The notes under the pieces: generated by a model
Databases searched by the model: none
Told to the model about the DNA's origin: nothing
The model's input: only the letters and a program-made list of their open reading frames with translations
Shown: positions 48,373 to 56,932 of the stretch, in pieces
How the letters are laid out: the number at the start of each line of letters is the position of its first letter
Position numbering within the stretch: position 1 is the stretch's first letter
Assembly (NCBI GenBank): GCA_003282975.1
Contig: QBYD01000003.1
Span: 1-64,000, forward strand
DNA length: 64,000 bases
Direction: 5' to 3'
From: Pelagibacteraceae bacterium AG-325-C10
GTDB lineage: Bacteria; Pseudomonadota; Alphaproteobacteria; Pelagibacterales; Pelagibacteraceae
Position numbers and translations under genes: made by a program

Positions 48373-49251
48373 TTAATTCTTAATAAACGAAGTTATATAA
48401 TCTTTCAAATCTATTTTTCCATATTTATTAATAATTGTTTGATTATTTGATATTTTTGTTAATGCTGATGCATATCGCTCACCTGGCCTAGGTTTTAAGT
48501 AAGTTATTTTAGTTTTAAACATTTTAGCAAGATCTTTGATAGAATAAGATTTTTTATGACTGATACTATAATGAAGACACTTATTTTTACTCCATGCTTC
48601 AATACAAGTATTAATGGTATCATCAATATGAGTAAATCGTCTTGTTTGCGTTCCAGGTTTTACAATAGTTAAGGGTGTATTTTTTTTATACTGATCTTCA
48701 AAAATTCCAACTACAGTTGCCATATCGCCTACTTTGATTTGACCAGGTCCATACACATTGTAAAAATAAATAACTTCAAATTTAAAATTAAACCATTTTC
48801 TTAAGTTTTCTAATAATTCTAGATTTTTAGATTTTGTAAAAGCATAGGGAGATAAGTTTTTATCATTCCCTTTATTTCCAAGTGAGGCTGAGGTTGCTGA
48901 ATAAATAAGTTTTATATTATTATCTAAACAAAACTTAAAAACTGCGTTTGAACCTATAGAATTTGATTTAAAACATTCATCAAATTTTTTAAAGCTTTGA
49001 TAAATTCTTGCGAATTCTCCAAAATGAAAAATTGAATGAATTTGTTTTTTTGAATTTTTTAAATATTTTGAAATATAAATAGTTTCTGCTTTTATGTATT
49101 TAACTCTGGTATCTTTAATATGATTTTTTTTACTACCTGATGAATAATTATCTAAGCTAATAATTTTTTTCTTTGTTTTTTTTAAAAGGGATTTAATTAG
49201 ATTGAAGCCAACAAATCCAGCGCCACCAGTTACTATTATGAGATTTTTCAT
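48373..49251 (-). CDS. NAD-dependent sugar epimerase/dehydratase (SDR)
   Basis: 292 aa extended short-chain dehydrogenase, probably acting on nucleotide sugars. Rossmann motif [13 protein letters not shown], catalytic YAFTK (YxxxK) in SPYAFTKSK, Ser/Thr in [10 protein letters not shown], and NVYGPGQ. I start it at the ATG at 49251; the in-frame ATG at 49305 lies within 5S rRNA. Family resembles UDP-glucose/GlcNAc 4-epimerases. It lies directly beyond 5S from the polysaccharide island and may belong functionally to it. Confidence 0.88.
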   Translation of the reverse strand: MKNLIIVTGGAGFVGFNLIKSLLKKTKKKIISLDNYSSGSKKNHIKDTRVKYIKAETIYISKYLKNSKKQIHSIFHFGEFARIYQSFKKFDECFKSNSIGSNAVFKFCLDNNIKLIYSATSASLGNKGNDKNLSPYAFTKSKNLELLENLRKWFNFKFEVIYFYNVYGPGQIKVGDMATVVGIFEDQYKKNTPLTIVKPGTQTRRFTHIDDTINTCIEAWSKNKCLHYSISHKKSYSIKDLAKMFKTKITYLKPRPGERYASALTKISNNQTIINKYGKIDLKDYITSFIKN

Positions 49252-49260
49252 TTTAGATAT

Positions 49261-49376
49261 GCCTGGCAATGTCCTACTCTTCCGTGTCTTAAGACAAAGT
49301 ACCATTGGCGCTGAAAGACTTGACTTCCGAGTTCGGAATGGGATCGGGTATAGCCCCTTCGCAATAATTACCAGGC
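49261..49376 (-). rRNA. rrf: 5S ribosomal RNA
   Basis: About 116 nt with the terminal helix GCCUGG/CCAGGC and the conserved internal CCGAUCCCAUUCCGAACUCGG and GGUACU segments. No 23S rRNA precedes it: the upstream side (higher coordinates) is a polysaccharide gene cluster for at least 14.6 kb. Pelagibacter genomes are known to have the hypervariable region 2 between 23S and 5S. Confidence 0.95.
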
Positions 49377-49429
49377 GGTATTTATTACTAAAATTAAAGA
49401 ATGATGTAAAGGTTAATCTTTAACAATTA

Positions 49430-49475
49430 AATCAAAGAAACTCCTAATTTTTATTATTAAAAAGTAGGTTTGATT
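49430..49475 (-). other. Imperfect inverted repeat between wzz-like gene and 5S
   Basis: AATCAAA at 49430-49436 is complementary to TTTGATT at 49469-49475, with a further inner CCTA/TAGG and A/T arms. It spans the stop codon of the Wzz-like gene. On the minus strand it could act as a weak terminator or as a processing stem for 5S, but no good U tract follows. Confidence 0.35.
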
Positions 49476-50799
49476 AGTTTTTTTTATAAACTTTAAATGA
49501 CTGAAACGCATTAAAGATTAGAACATAAAATATTCCAGCAAATAAACTAATTACTATAACTAGCGCAAGCGTTTGTTTATTATTTTTATATTCAAATTTA
49601 GTTGAAATGATCTTTGTTGATGCAGCAGAAAATTCTTTTTCACCCTCTAGCAGATTTGATTTAACAGCTAATTCAAGTCGATCTATAGTTTGATCTTGTT
49701 CAATTGATCTTTTCTTTTTTTCTAACTCAAACAATCCTTTAATAAATGCTTTTTTATTTTCACGTAACTTTATTAATTCTATTTCTTTGTTAATCGCTTC
49801 ATAACCTCTTAAATAAAAAGGCGAATCTGTTTTAACATTTGATAACAATGCGTTTTGATTACCAAATGTTTGTACTTCAATTGTATTTTTTGCAATTCCT
49901 AATTTCTTGGCTATTGCTGACTGTTCTTCTAAATATGCAATTTTATCAGAAATTTCACGATCATAATCCTTTAACATATTATCAATTTTAATTGAAATAT
50001 CTTCAATTTGATATTTTTTTTGATTTATCAAAAATAATAAAGATTTATTATATTCATCAACTAGATTTTTTTTTACTTGTTTATTTCCAAATTCACTTAC
50101 ATATGTCAAAACTCTTATCCATTTTTGAGCATCATGATGTGTAAAATTAATAGTGGTATAAGAATTTTCTAAATTACCATTTTTTGCATTAGCACTAACT
50201 GAGGGCAATTTAATTTTTACAGATGAAGCAAGTCTAATAATCGCTTCACTATATTCTTTTTCATTATTATATTCACTGACATCTAATATATTAAATTTAC
50301 GTATTGCATCTTCAAATAATGATTTATCTTTAAGTATATCAACATATAAATTTAAAAGTTTAAAACTTGTAATTTTATTAATCTTTACTGCAACATTAAC
50401 ACCCTCAATAATATTGTTACTAGTACTAGTATTAGTATTAGTACCAGTATTAGTATTAGTACCAGTATTATTATTACCAGTATTAGTATTTGTATTAGTA
50501 TTAGTATTAGTATTAGTATTAATACCAGCATTAATAACAGTAGTATTACCCGTACCAATATTAGTATTAATATTAGTAATTAAATTGTTAAACTCAATAA
50601 ATTTGTTTGCTTCTAAAGAGCTTAGAGGTTTAATTTCAGTTATAGCAGTAAAATTATTTGTCTTGTTTGATTGAAAAATTATCATAGCTATCAATGAAAT
50701 AATCACAGCTGCAGCTATCTTCCACTTGCCCACCCAAAGTGTGTACATCAATTCGATTAAATTGATTTCATTGTTATCTATTTTAGAATTTTTAACCAT
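49474..50799 (-). CDS. Wzz-like polysaccharide chain-length/co-polymerase protein with Asn-Thr repeat tract
   Basis: 441 aa with a Wzz-type layout: cytoplasmic N-terminus with INLIELMYTLWVGKWKI, first transmembrane helix (about 28-43), a long periplasmic part rich in coiled coil (about 240-400) and a second helix (about 414-436). Between residues 78 and 128 it has an Asn/Thr-rich low-complexity tract built from NT and GTNT units. Wzz proteins set glycan chain length with WaaL/Wzy-type polymerases, and one is encoded next upstream. TATAGT at 50815-50810 is a possible -10, giving a leader of only a few bases. Confidence 0.85.
   Translation of the reverse strand: MVKNSKIDNNEINLIELMYTLWVGKWKIAAAVIISLIAMIIFQSNKTNNFTAITEIKPLSSLEANKFIEFNNLITNINTNIGTGNTTVINAGINTNTNTNTNTNTNTGNNNTGTNTNTGTNTNTSTSNNIIEGVNVAVKINKITSFKLLNLYVDILKDKSLFEDAIRKFNILDVSEYNNEKEYSEAIIRLASSVKIKLPSVSANAKNGNLENSYTTINFTHHDAQKWIRVLTYVSEFGNKQVKKNLVDEYNKSLLFLINQKKYQIEDISIKIDNMLKDYDREISDKIAYLEEQSAIAKKLGIAKNTIEVQTFGNQNALLSNVKTDSPFYLRGYEAINKEIELIKLRENKKAFIKGLFELEKKKRSIEQDQTIDRLELAVKSNLLEGEKEFSAASTKIISTKFEYKNNKQTLALVIVISLFAGIFYVLIFNAFQSFKVYKKN
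50416..50568 (-). repeat. In-frame hexanucleotide-like repeat (Asn-Thr codons)
   Basis: On the plus strand this stretch is mostly (ATTAGT) and (ACCAGT) units, i.e. AAT/AAC plus ACT/ACC codons on the coding strand, coding NTNTNTN with Gly and Ser interruptions. The unit length is a multiple of three, so slippage would lengthen or shorten the protein without breaking the frame. Confidence 0.9.
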
Positions 50800-50919
50800 A
50801 CATATTTCTACTATACCAGTTTTAGCTTTATTAAAATAAAAAATTCAACTTATCTATTTCTACTTTTCTTAGGATAAATTGATTTAAGGTTATGTGGTCA
50901 TTAAAATAATAAATATTAA

Positions 50920-52185
50920 TCAATTCTTGTTTAATTTTCTGCTCCATATAAAAAAAGGTATATTTACAATCATTGCAATATTTATCCAATTATTAAATAC
51001 ACTGCCTGTTGGTACAAATGGCCATAAATATATTGCAATTCCTGATAGTACACAAATCTCAAAATCATTGAAAAAATATGTACCTTTAAATTTATATATC
51101 AGATGTTTAAAAGTATATTTACAAAAATAATAAAGAATAGTTATTAAAAATAAAAAACCAATTATTCCTGTTTCAGCTAATATTTGAATATATGTATTGT
51201 GTGGATGTGTTGCGCATGAGCCTACATGAGTATAATATCTTTTATCACTACAAATGTTTCTAAAGTTTTTTACTCCAACACCTAAAATCTTATTATCTAA
51301 AAACATTTTGTATGCTGAAATATAATGTTCATTATGGCCTTCTGAAAAGATATAAAATGGTTCATCTTTATTTTTTTTGTCCAAATTCATTTGTTTTATT
51401 GTTTGATCAAAAACTCTTTCTTTTGCTGTCGGATTAATAAAACTGATAAGTAAGAGCAGTAAAATACTTGATAATAACGTGATTAATCTCAACTTTAGTA
51501 ATTTTTTAGAAAATAAAATAACAAACATAGCTGATAAATTAATATAAAAAAAGGCTGATCTATCGCCACTTAAAAAAATTAAAGCTTCTGATAAAATAAA
51601 AGTAAAGATAAATAATAAAAATAATTTATTTTTTGTTTTGAAAATAAATATAGATAAGCCAAAAAAAATTGGCCATAATCTACTTAAATAACTTCCCAAA
51701 ATCATTTCATCATGAAAAAAACTTGAAACTCTATAGCTTTGTGGTGATACTAATCCAACAATATTTTCACCAACAAAATATTGATAAAAACCGTCTAATA
51801 TTAAGGATACAAAACAAATAAAGATACAATAGAAAAAATATTTAATAATCTTGTCATCAACGTTTAATATAGCAACTATAGCAATCACAAAAACACCATA
51901 TCTAAAGTAAAAAAAAGAAATTTTTAAACTGTCAATGTTAAAATTATTAATTAAGGAATTCATTATTAAATATCCCCAAAATATTAAAAAGAAATAAAAG
52001 TATTTATTTTTAAAATAAGAAAAATTTTTTTCTTTTTTACAATAAATTAAAAATAATAAGCTAATTAACGAAATGGATAAATCGCTTAAGAAAGGACCGG
52101 TTATTAAAAATAAAGGAATTAATGAAAACAATATAACTGGTAAATTATAAAATATGTATTTTTGTTTGATAGAATAAAAATTCAT
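50920..52185 (-). CDS. O-antigen ligase / polymerase family protein (WaaL/Wzy-like)
   Basis: 421 aa polytopic membrane protein with about ten to twelve helices. The Wzy_C family hallmarks are present: SGDRSAFFYIN and a large periplasmic loop ending ATHPHNTYIQILAETG (conserved His and Asn). Such enzymes either polymerise repeat units or ligate the glycan to lipid A-core; the two cannot be told apart here. No Wzx flippase is seen in the window. Divergent from the WecA-like gene. Confidence 0.85.
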   Translation of the reverse strand: MNFYSIKQKYIFYNLPVILFSLIPLFLITGPFLSDLSISLISLLFLIYCKKEKNFSYFKNKYFYFFLIFWGYLIMNSLINNFNIDSLKISFFYFRYGVFVIAIVAILNVDDKIIKYFFYCIFICFVSLILDGFYQYFVGENIVGLVSPQSYRVSSFFHDEMILGSYLSRLWPIFFGLSIFIFKTKNKLFLLFIFTFILSEALIFLSGDRSAFFYINLSAMFVILFSKKLLKLRLITLLSSILLLLLISFINPTAKERVFDQTIKQMNLDKKNKDEPFYIFSEGHNEHYISAYKMFLDNKILGVGVKNFRNICSDKRYYTHVGSCATHPHNTYIQILAETGIIGFLFLITILYYFCKYTFKHLIYKFKGTYFFNDFEICVLSGIAIYLWPFVPTGSVFNNWINIAMIVNIPFFIWSRKLNKN

Positions 52186-52332
52186 TTAATAAATAGAAGC
52201 ATTAATGCAAGTAATTGATTTATGTAAAATTTTAAGCTTTAATGTATTACATATCATATACTTTTGTTAATTAAAGTTTGTTATAATAAATTTATTACTT
52301 AATATAATTTTCTTAAAAAAAATATTTATTAT

Positions 52333-53319
52333 ATGAAAGAAATAGTAGCAATTTATTCACTATTTAGTTTTTTCTTAATTTTTACATGTGCAAAAATTTC
52401 TTATAAATTAGATCTTGTCGATGTACCAAGTAAAAGAAAAATTCATTCAAAAAATGTTGCTTATACAGGTGGAGTCGCAATTTCATTTGTATATATTTTT
52501 TCAATTTTTTTATTTAATATTTTTAATAATGATTTAATTATCATCTTATCATTTGCTTTTTTGATCTCGTTAATTGGGATAATTGATGATAAATACAATT
52601 TAAATGTTGGTGGAAAATTAAGCCTACAAATTTTTCCTATTTTTTATTTAATTTTTTTTGAGAATTTAAGTTTAAATCAAATTGGAGATTATAATTATTT
52701 TGTTGTAAATTTAGGAGTTTTTCAAACACCCTTTACATTAATCTGTGTATTATTTTTAATTAATTCTTTTAATTATTTTGATGGAATTGATGGCACATTA
52801 GGATTTACATCTATTTCTGTTTTAGCTATTTTATGTTTTTTAACCTCTGATCATAATTTTCAATTATTTCTATTAATAATTTCTATTCCAATAACTATTT
52901 TTTTATTTTTTAATTTTTCACTTTTTAAACTTCCTAAAATGTTTCTAGGAGATAGCGGAAGTTTACTAATAGGGTTTATAATTGCATTTATACTAATATA
53001 CTTAGCTAATCGAAATATAGTTCATCCAATACTACTAGCATGGTCTATATCAATTTTTGTTTTTGAATTTTTATCAATTAATACTATTCGTTTAAAAAAC
53101 AAAACTGACCCTTTTAAAGCTGGGCAAGATCACCTACATCACATATTGTTAAAAAATACCAAATCTATTTTCTTAACAAATTTTTCAATCGTTTTAATAA
53201 ATTTTATTTTATTTATAATAGGCTATTTTAGTTTTATACTAATAAATCAATTAGCTTCTTTAATTATATTTATATTCTTATTCATTGTATTTTATATTTT
53301 AAGAGACAAATTTTCTTAA
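52333..53319 (+). CDS. Undecaprenyl-phosphate GlcNAc/sugar-1-phosphate transferase (WecA/WbpL family)
   Basis: 328 aa, about ten transmembrane helices, polyprenol-phosphate sugar-1-P transferase that starts glycan synthesis on the lipid carrier. Motifs: DVPSKRKIHSKNVAYTGGVAI, GIIDDKYNLNVGGK (catalytic DD), NYFDGIDGTLG, FLGDSGSLLIGF and DHLHHILL (the HxxHH-like loop). Sugar specificity is not readable. It is the only plus-strand gene of the island, separated from the ligase gene by a 147-bp AT-rich divergent region without other recognisable signals. Confidence 0.93.
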   Translation: MKEIVAIYSLFSFFLIFTCAKISYKLDLVDVPSKRKIHSKNVAYTGGVAISFVYIFSIFLFNIFNNDLIIILSFAFLISLIGIIDDKYNLNVGGKLSLQIFPIFYLIFFENLSLNQIGDYNYFVVNLGVFQTPFTLICVLFLINSFNYFDGIDGTLGFTSISVLAILCFLTSDHNFQLFLLIISIPITIFLFFNFSLFKLPKMFLGDSGSLLIGFIIAFILIYLANRNIVHPILLAWSISIFVFEFLSINTIRLKNKTDPFKAGQDHLHHILLKNTKSIFLTNFSIVLINFILFIIGYFSFILINQLASLIIFIFLFIVFYILRDKFS

Positions 53320-53382
53320 AGTATAAAGATTAGATTTGCTTAATTGATTTTTAAGATTAATTTTTACTCTATTTTAAATTAT

Positions 53383-54549
53383 TTAAATAATTGAAAGAAT
53401 ATCTTTTGCCATTTTTTTCATTATGAATTGACGATTATAAGCAGTTAAGAAAACTTCTCTATTAAATATTTTTGGTCCATTTAAAAGTTTTTGTAATCCA
53501 AATATCATAGATCTATCATCACAAGGGTTAAAGATTTCTACACCTTCGACTTTTTCACGTAAAAATTCTGCGGCATAACCTGATACACCAGCAAGAATTG
53601 GTTTACCTGTAGCCGCGTATTCAAAAATTTTTGAAGGTAAGACTTTTTGAAATGCCTCATAATCATTTAAATGAAGAAATAAAATATCTGCTTTTTTATA
53701 TTCATTTATTAATTCATTTCGCAATACTGGTTTTAACAATTCAATATTAGTTTGTGATTTAAATAAAGAACTATCTTTTAATAGATTTAGTGCACTTCCA
53801 TCACCAATTAATCTAAATTGTATATCTTTCAATTTGCTTGCTACTATTGGTATAATTTTATGTAATCCTTGACCGTCTCCTATATTGCCAGCATATAAAA
53901 CCAAAGGTTTATGTTTAGTTTCTTTGATTGAAAAATCTTTTTCTAAAAAAATTTTATCAATACCATTGGTATAAACTGATGGAGATAAATTAGGTGTAAT
54001 CTTTTTAAAGTGATCTAAAAAACCAGCAGATACTACGTTTAGTTTATGGGCAGAACGAAATGTCCATTTTTCTATTTTATAAAATAAAGGCATTAAAACA
54101 TGCAAAAATTTTTTTGCAAAAATATTATCAATCGTTTCGGTGAATAAATCACGAATATCAATATAAAGTTTTGAATAAGTTTGTTTTGCAACCCATGCGC
54201 CAAGACTTGCGGTCATTAAACGTGAAGAAGTAACAAATATTATATCCCATTTTTTATTTAATATTAACTTTCGGACTTTAAAACTAAAAGAGACAAAAGC
54301 TTTTGCTTGATCAAACATTCCACTTTTGTGTATAGGCAAATTAATACGATTAATGCTAACTTTGCCATCTTCTTCATGTTTCAAAGCTGAGACGTCTAAA
54401 GAATGATAACGATTTGGCATTGTTGTAATGACATCAATTTTAAGATCAGAAGGTCCTTCTTCTATTAGAGCGTCAACTATAGACTTAGCTCTTAAAGACC
54501 CAGGTCCAATATCTGGTGGATAATAAAAACTTAAAACTAGAATATGCAT
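53383..54549 (-). CDS. Glycosyltransferase family 4 (WbuB-like)
   Basis: 388 aa GT-B enzyme. N-terminal HILVLSFYYPPDIGPGSLRAKSI, acceptor domain, then LVLYAGNIGDGQGLHKIIP, FRLIGDGSALNLL and the E-x7-E-like donor region KIFEYAATGKPILAGVSGYAAEFL. WbuB-type enzymes add a sugar (often L-FucNAc or related) to O-antigen units. 6 bp downstream of wecC. Confidence 0.9.
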   Translation of the reverse strand: MHILVLSFYYPPDIGPGSLRAKSIVDALIEEGPSDLKIDVITTMPNRYHSLDVSALKHEEDGKVSINRINLPIHKSGMFDQAKAFVSFSFKVRKLILNKKWDIIFVTSSRLMTASLGAWVAKQTYSKLYIDIRDLFTETIDNIFAKKFLHVLMPLFYKIEKWTFRSAHKLNVVSAGFLDHFKKITPNLSPSVYTNGIDKIFLEKDFSIKETKHKPLVLYAGNIGDGQGLHKIIPIVASKLKDIQFRLIGDGSALNLLKDSSLFKSQTNIELLKPVLRNELINEYKKADILFLHLNDYEAFQKVLPSKIFEYAATGKPILAGVSGYAAEFLREKVEGVEIFNPCDDRSMIFGLQKLLNGPKIFNREVFLTAYNRQFIMKKMAKDILSII

Positions 54550-54555
54550 TAAAAC

Positions 54556-55776
54556 TTAAGAAAGTGCTCCACAAAAATCAAGTGCTTCAGATTTTATTAA
54601 TTTACTTTTTATTTCAGGTTGTAAAAATTCACGGTGTTTTACTAGTATACATATAATATCTGCTTTTTTAATTGCATCAGAAGAATTTAATATTGACAAG
54701 TTTTTGTGCGACTGAATATTTGGTTCTACTGCGAATATTTCATATCCTTCTGCTAATAAAGTTTCAGCAACTTCTAACGCTTTTGACTCTCTCAAATCAT
54801 CAATGTCAGGTTTAAAAGATAAGCCTAAGCATGCTATTTTTGGTTTAATGCTAGTTTTTAGAAAATATTTATCCACATTACTTTTAATCTGATCAATGAC
54901 CCATCTAGTTTTTAAATTATTCACTTCACGTGAAGTTCGAATTAATTTTGTATTTTCAAAATCTTGTGAAACAATAAACCAAGGGTCTACTGCAATACAA
55001 TGACCTCCCACACCTGTTCCAGGCTGTAATATATTTACTCTTGGATGTTTGTTAGCTAATTCAATTAAATTCCATACATTAATATCTTGCTTAGAACAGA
55101 TCATTGATAGTTCGTTAGCATAAGCAATATTTAAATCTCGAAAACTATTCTCGGCAAGCTTGCTCATCTCTGCCGTTTTTGCATTTGTTTCAAATATATT
55201 TCCTTTTACAAATAAACGATAAAAATCAACAATTTTTTTTGTTGATACTGATGTAAGACCACCAACAATACGATCATTTTCTACTAACTCGGTCATGATT
55301 TTCCCAGGTAAAACTCGCTCAGGGCAATAAGCTATATGTACGTTATTTAAATTAGCACCACAGTCAATTAATATTTGTTGTATTTTTTCAGTTGTCCCTA
55401 CTGGTGAGGTTGACTCTAAAATAATTAAATCACCTGATTTTATAAATGATGCAATACTTTTGGTTGCTGATATTACGTAATCAATGTTCGGTTTTGGTAT
55501 ACCTTCATTTTTATGAAATGGGGTTGGTACACAAATCATATATACATCACTTAACTGTACCTTGTTAAATGCTTTTAGTTGACCTGATGAAACTGCCGAC
55601 TTTACAGATGATACCAAATCAGCTTCTATAATATGAATTTTTCCTTTATTTATTGTTGATATGACTTTATTATTGACGTCAACGCCTGAAACTAAAAAAC
55701 CTTTATTTGCAATAAGTGCTGCTGTTGGTAAACCAATGTAACCAAGGCCAATTACACACACAGTTTTTTTTTTCAT
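54556..55776 (-). CDS. wecC: UDP-N-acetyl-D-mannosamine dehydrogenase
   Basis: 406 aa nucleotide-sugar dehydrogenase, oxidising UDP-ManNAc to UDP-ManNAcA. N-terminal Rossmann VCVIGLGYIGLPTAALIANKG, ESTSPVGTTE, CPERVLPG, and catalytic Cys260 in GTGVGGHCIAVDPWF. The adjacent WecB makes its substrate. UDP-GlcNAc or GalNAc dehydrogenases are related, but the WecB pairing favours ManNAcA. Confidence 0.92.
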   Translation of the reverse strand: MKKKTVCVIGLGYIGLPTAALIANKGFLVSGVDVNNKVISTINKGKIHIIEADLVSSVKSAVSSGQLKAFNKVQLSDVYMICVPTPFHKNEGIPKPNIDYVISATKSIASFIKSGDLIILESTSPVGTTEKIQQILIDCGANLNNVHIAYCPERVLPGKIMTELVENDRIVGGLTSVSTKKIVDFYRLFVKGNIFETNAKTAEMSKLAENSFRDLNIAYANELSMICSKQDINVWNLIELANKHPRVNILQPGTGVGGHCIAVDPWFIVSQDFENTKLIRTSREVNNLKTRWVIDQIKSNVDKYFLKTSIKPKIACLGLSFKPDIDDLRESKALEVAETLLAEGYEIFAVEPNIQSHKNLSILNSSDAIKKADIICILVKHREFLQPEIKSKLIKSEALDFCGALS

Positions 55777-55789
55777 AGATTAAATGATA

Positions 55790-56932
55790 TCAAATCGTTC
55801 GCAAAACATCTAGTATACGCTTACAAGCTAATCCATCTCCAAAAGGATTATGAGCACGAGACATCTTTTGATAATGTTTTTTATCATTTAACAAACGTGA
55901 AACCCCTTCAACAATTTTTTTTTGATTTGAACCAACTAATTTAACAGTACCCGCATCAACTGCCTCTGGTCTCTCAGTAGATTCACGCATCACTAATACT
56001 GGCTTGCCTAAACTTGGAGCTTCTTCTTGAATGCCTCCACTATCAGTTAGAACTAAATATGAGTATTTTAATAAATAAATAAATTGCTCATATTCTAAAG
56101 GTTTAATCAGATATATATTATCAAATCCATTAAGAATTTCATTGACTGGTTTACTTACATTTGAATTAAGATGTACTGGATAAACAAAATGTATTTTGGG
56201 ATACTTTAAAGCAAGTTCTTTAATGGCAGTAAAAATTTTCAAAAAACCATTTCCAAAATTCTCTCTTCGGTGTGCGGTAACTAAAACAAAATGTTCATTT
56301 TGCCAATCAAATGGTAAAGAAGCATTTAAAATATTTTTTAAGTTTTTTTGACGAACTTTATCTTTATCTATACGTTTTAATATCAAATGCAAAGCATCAA
56401 TTACGGTATTTCCCGTTACTATTATTGAAGATTGATTTATGCCCTCTGATAATAAATTTTGTTGACTTAATTCAGTTGGTGCAAAATGCCACTTGGTAAT
56501 TTTTCCTGTTATTTGACGATTAAATTCCTCTGGAAATGGAGCCTTTAAGTTATACGTTCTTAATCCAGCCTCTACATGACCAACTGGTATAGATTCATAA
56601 AATGCAGCCATCGATGTTGCTAAAGTTGTAGTTGTGTCACCATGAACTAATACTATATCAGGTTGAAATTTTTTAAGAACTTTTTGCATTTTATTTAAAA
56701 TTGATGACGTTAAATTTGGCAATTTTTGATTTTTTTTCATTAAATTTAAATCAATATCTGGCTTAATGTTAAAAATATTTAAAACCTGATCTAACATTTC
56801 TCGATGTTGTGAGGTAACGCATACTTTTAAATCAAAATAGTCTAGTTCATCTTTTAAAGCGTTCACAAGAGGTGCCATCTTAATTGCCTCAGGACGTGTT
56901 CCAAAAACTAGCATTATTTTTCTTTTACTCAT
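55790..56932 (-). CDS. wecB: UDP-N-acetylglucosamine 2-epimerase (non-hydrolysing)
   Basis: 380 aa. KIMLVFGTRPEAIKMAPLV at the N-terminus, VLVHGDTTTTLATSMAAFY, GHVEAGLRTYN, VTAHRRENFGNG and TDSGGIQEEAPSLGKPVLVMRESTERPEA are all present. Gives UDP-ManNAc for wecC 13 bp downstream. Start overlaps the heparinase-like gene stop by 8 bp. Confidence 0.95.
   Translation of the reverse strand: MSKRKIMLVFGTRPEAIKMAPLVNALKDELDYFDLKVCVTSQHREMLDQVLNIFNIKPDIDLNLMKKNQKLPNLTSSILNKMQKVLKKFQPDIVLVHGDTTTTLATSMAAFYESIPVGHVEAGLRTYNLKAPFPEEFNRQITGKITKWHFAPTELSQQNLLSEGINQSSIIVTGNTVIDALHLILKRIDKDKVRQKNLKNILNASLPFDWQNEHFVLVTAHRRENFGNGFLKIFTAIKELALKYPKIHFVYPVHLNSNVSKPVNEILNGFDNIYLIKPLEYEQFIYLLKYSYLVLTDSGGIQEEAPSLGKPVLVMRESTERPEAVDAGTVKLVGSNQKKIVEGVSRLLNDKKHYQKMSRAHNPFGDGLACKRILDVLRTI

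Noticed and set aside
49252-49305. Longer start for the NAD-dependent epimerase
   Set aside because: The extra 18 residues come from within 5S rRNA; the Rossmann start [12 protein letters not shown] at 49251 is natural.
50416-50568. CRISPR-like array
   Set aside because: Units are 6 nt, in frame in a coding gene, with no spacers and no cas genes nearby.
50414-50674. Plus-strand open frame rich in Leu-Val opposite the Wzz-like gene
   Set aside because: It is a by-product of the Asn-Thr codon repeat read on the other strand, and has no independent support.
52186-52332. Promoter pair in the divergent region between the ligase and the WecA-like gene
   Set aside because: TATAAT occurs at 52282-52287 but without a convincing -35, in sequence so AT-rich that such hexamers are expected by chance.
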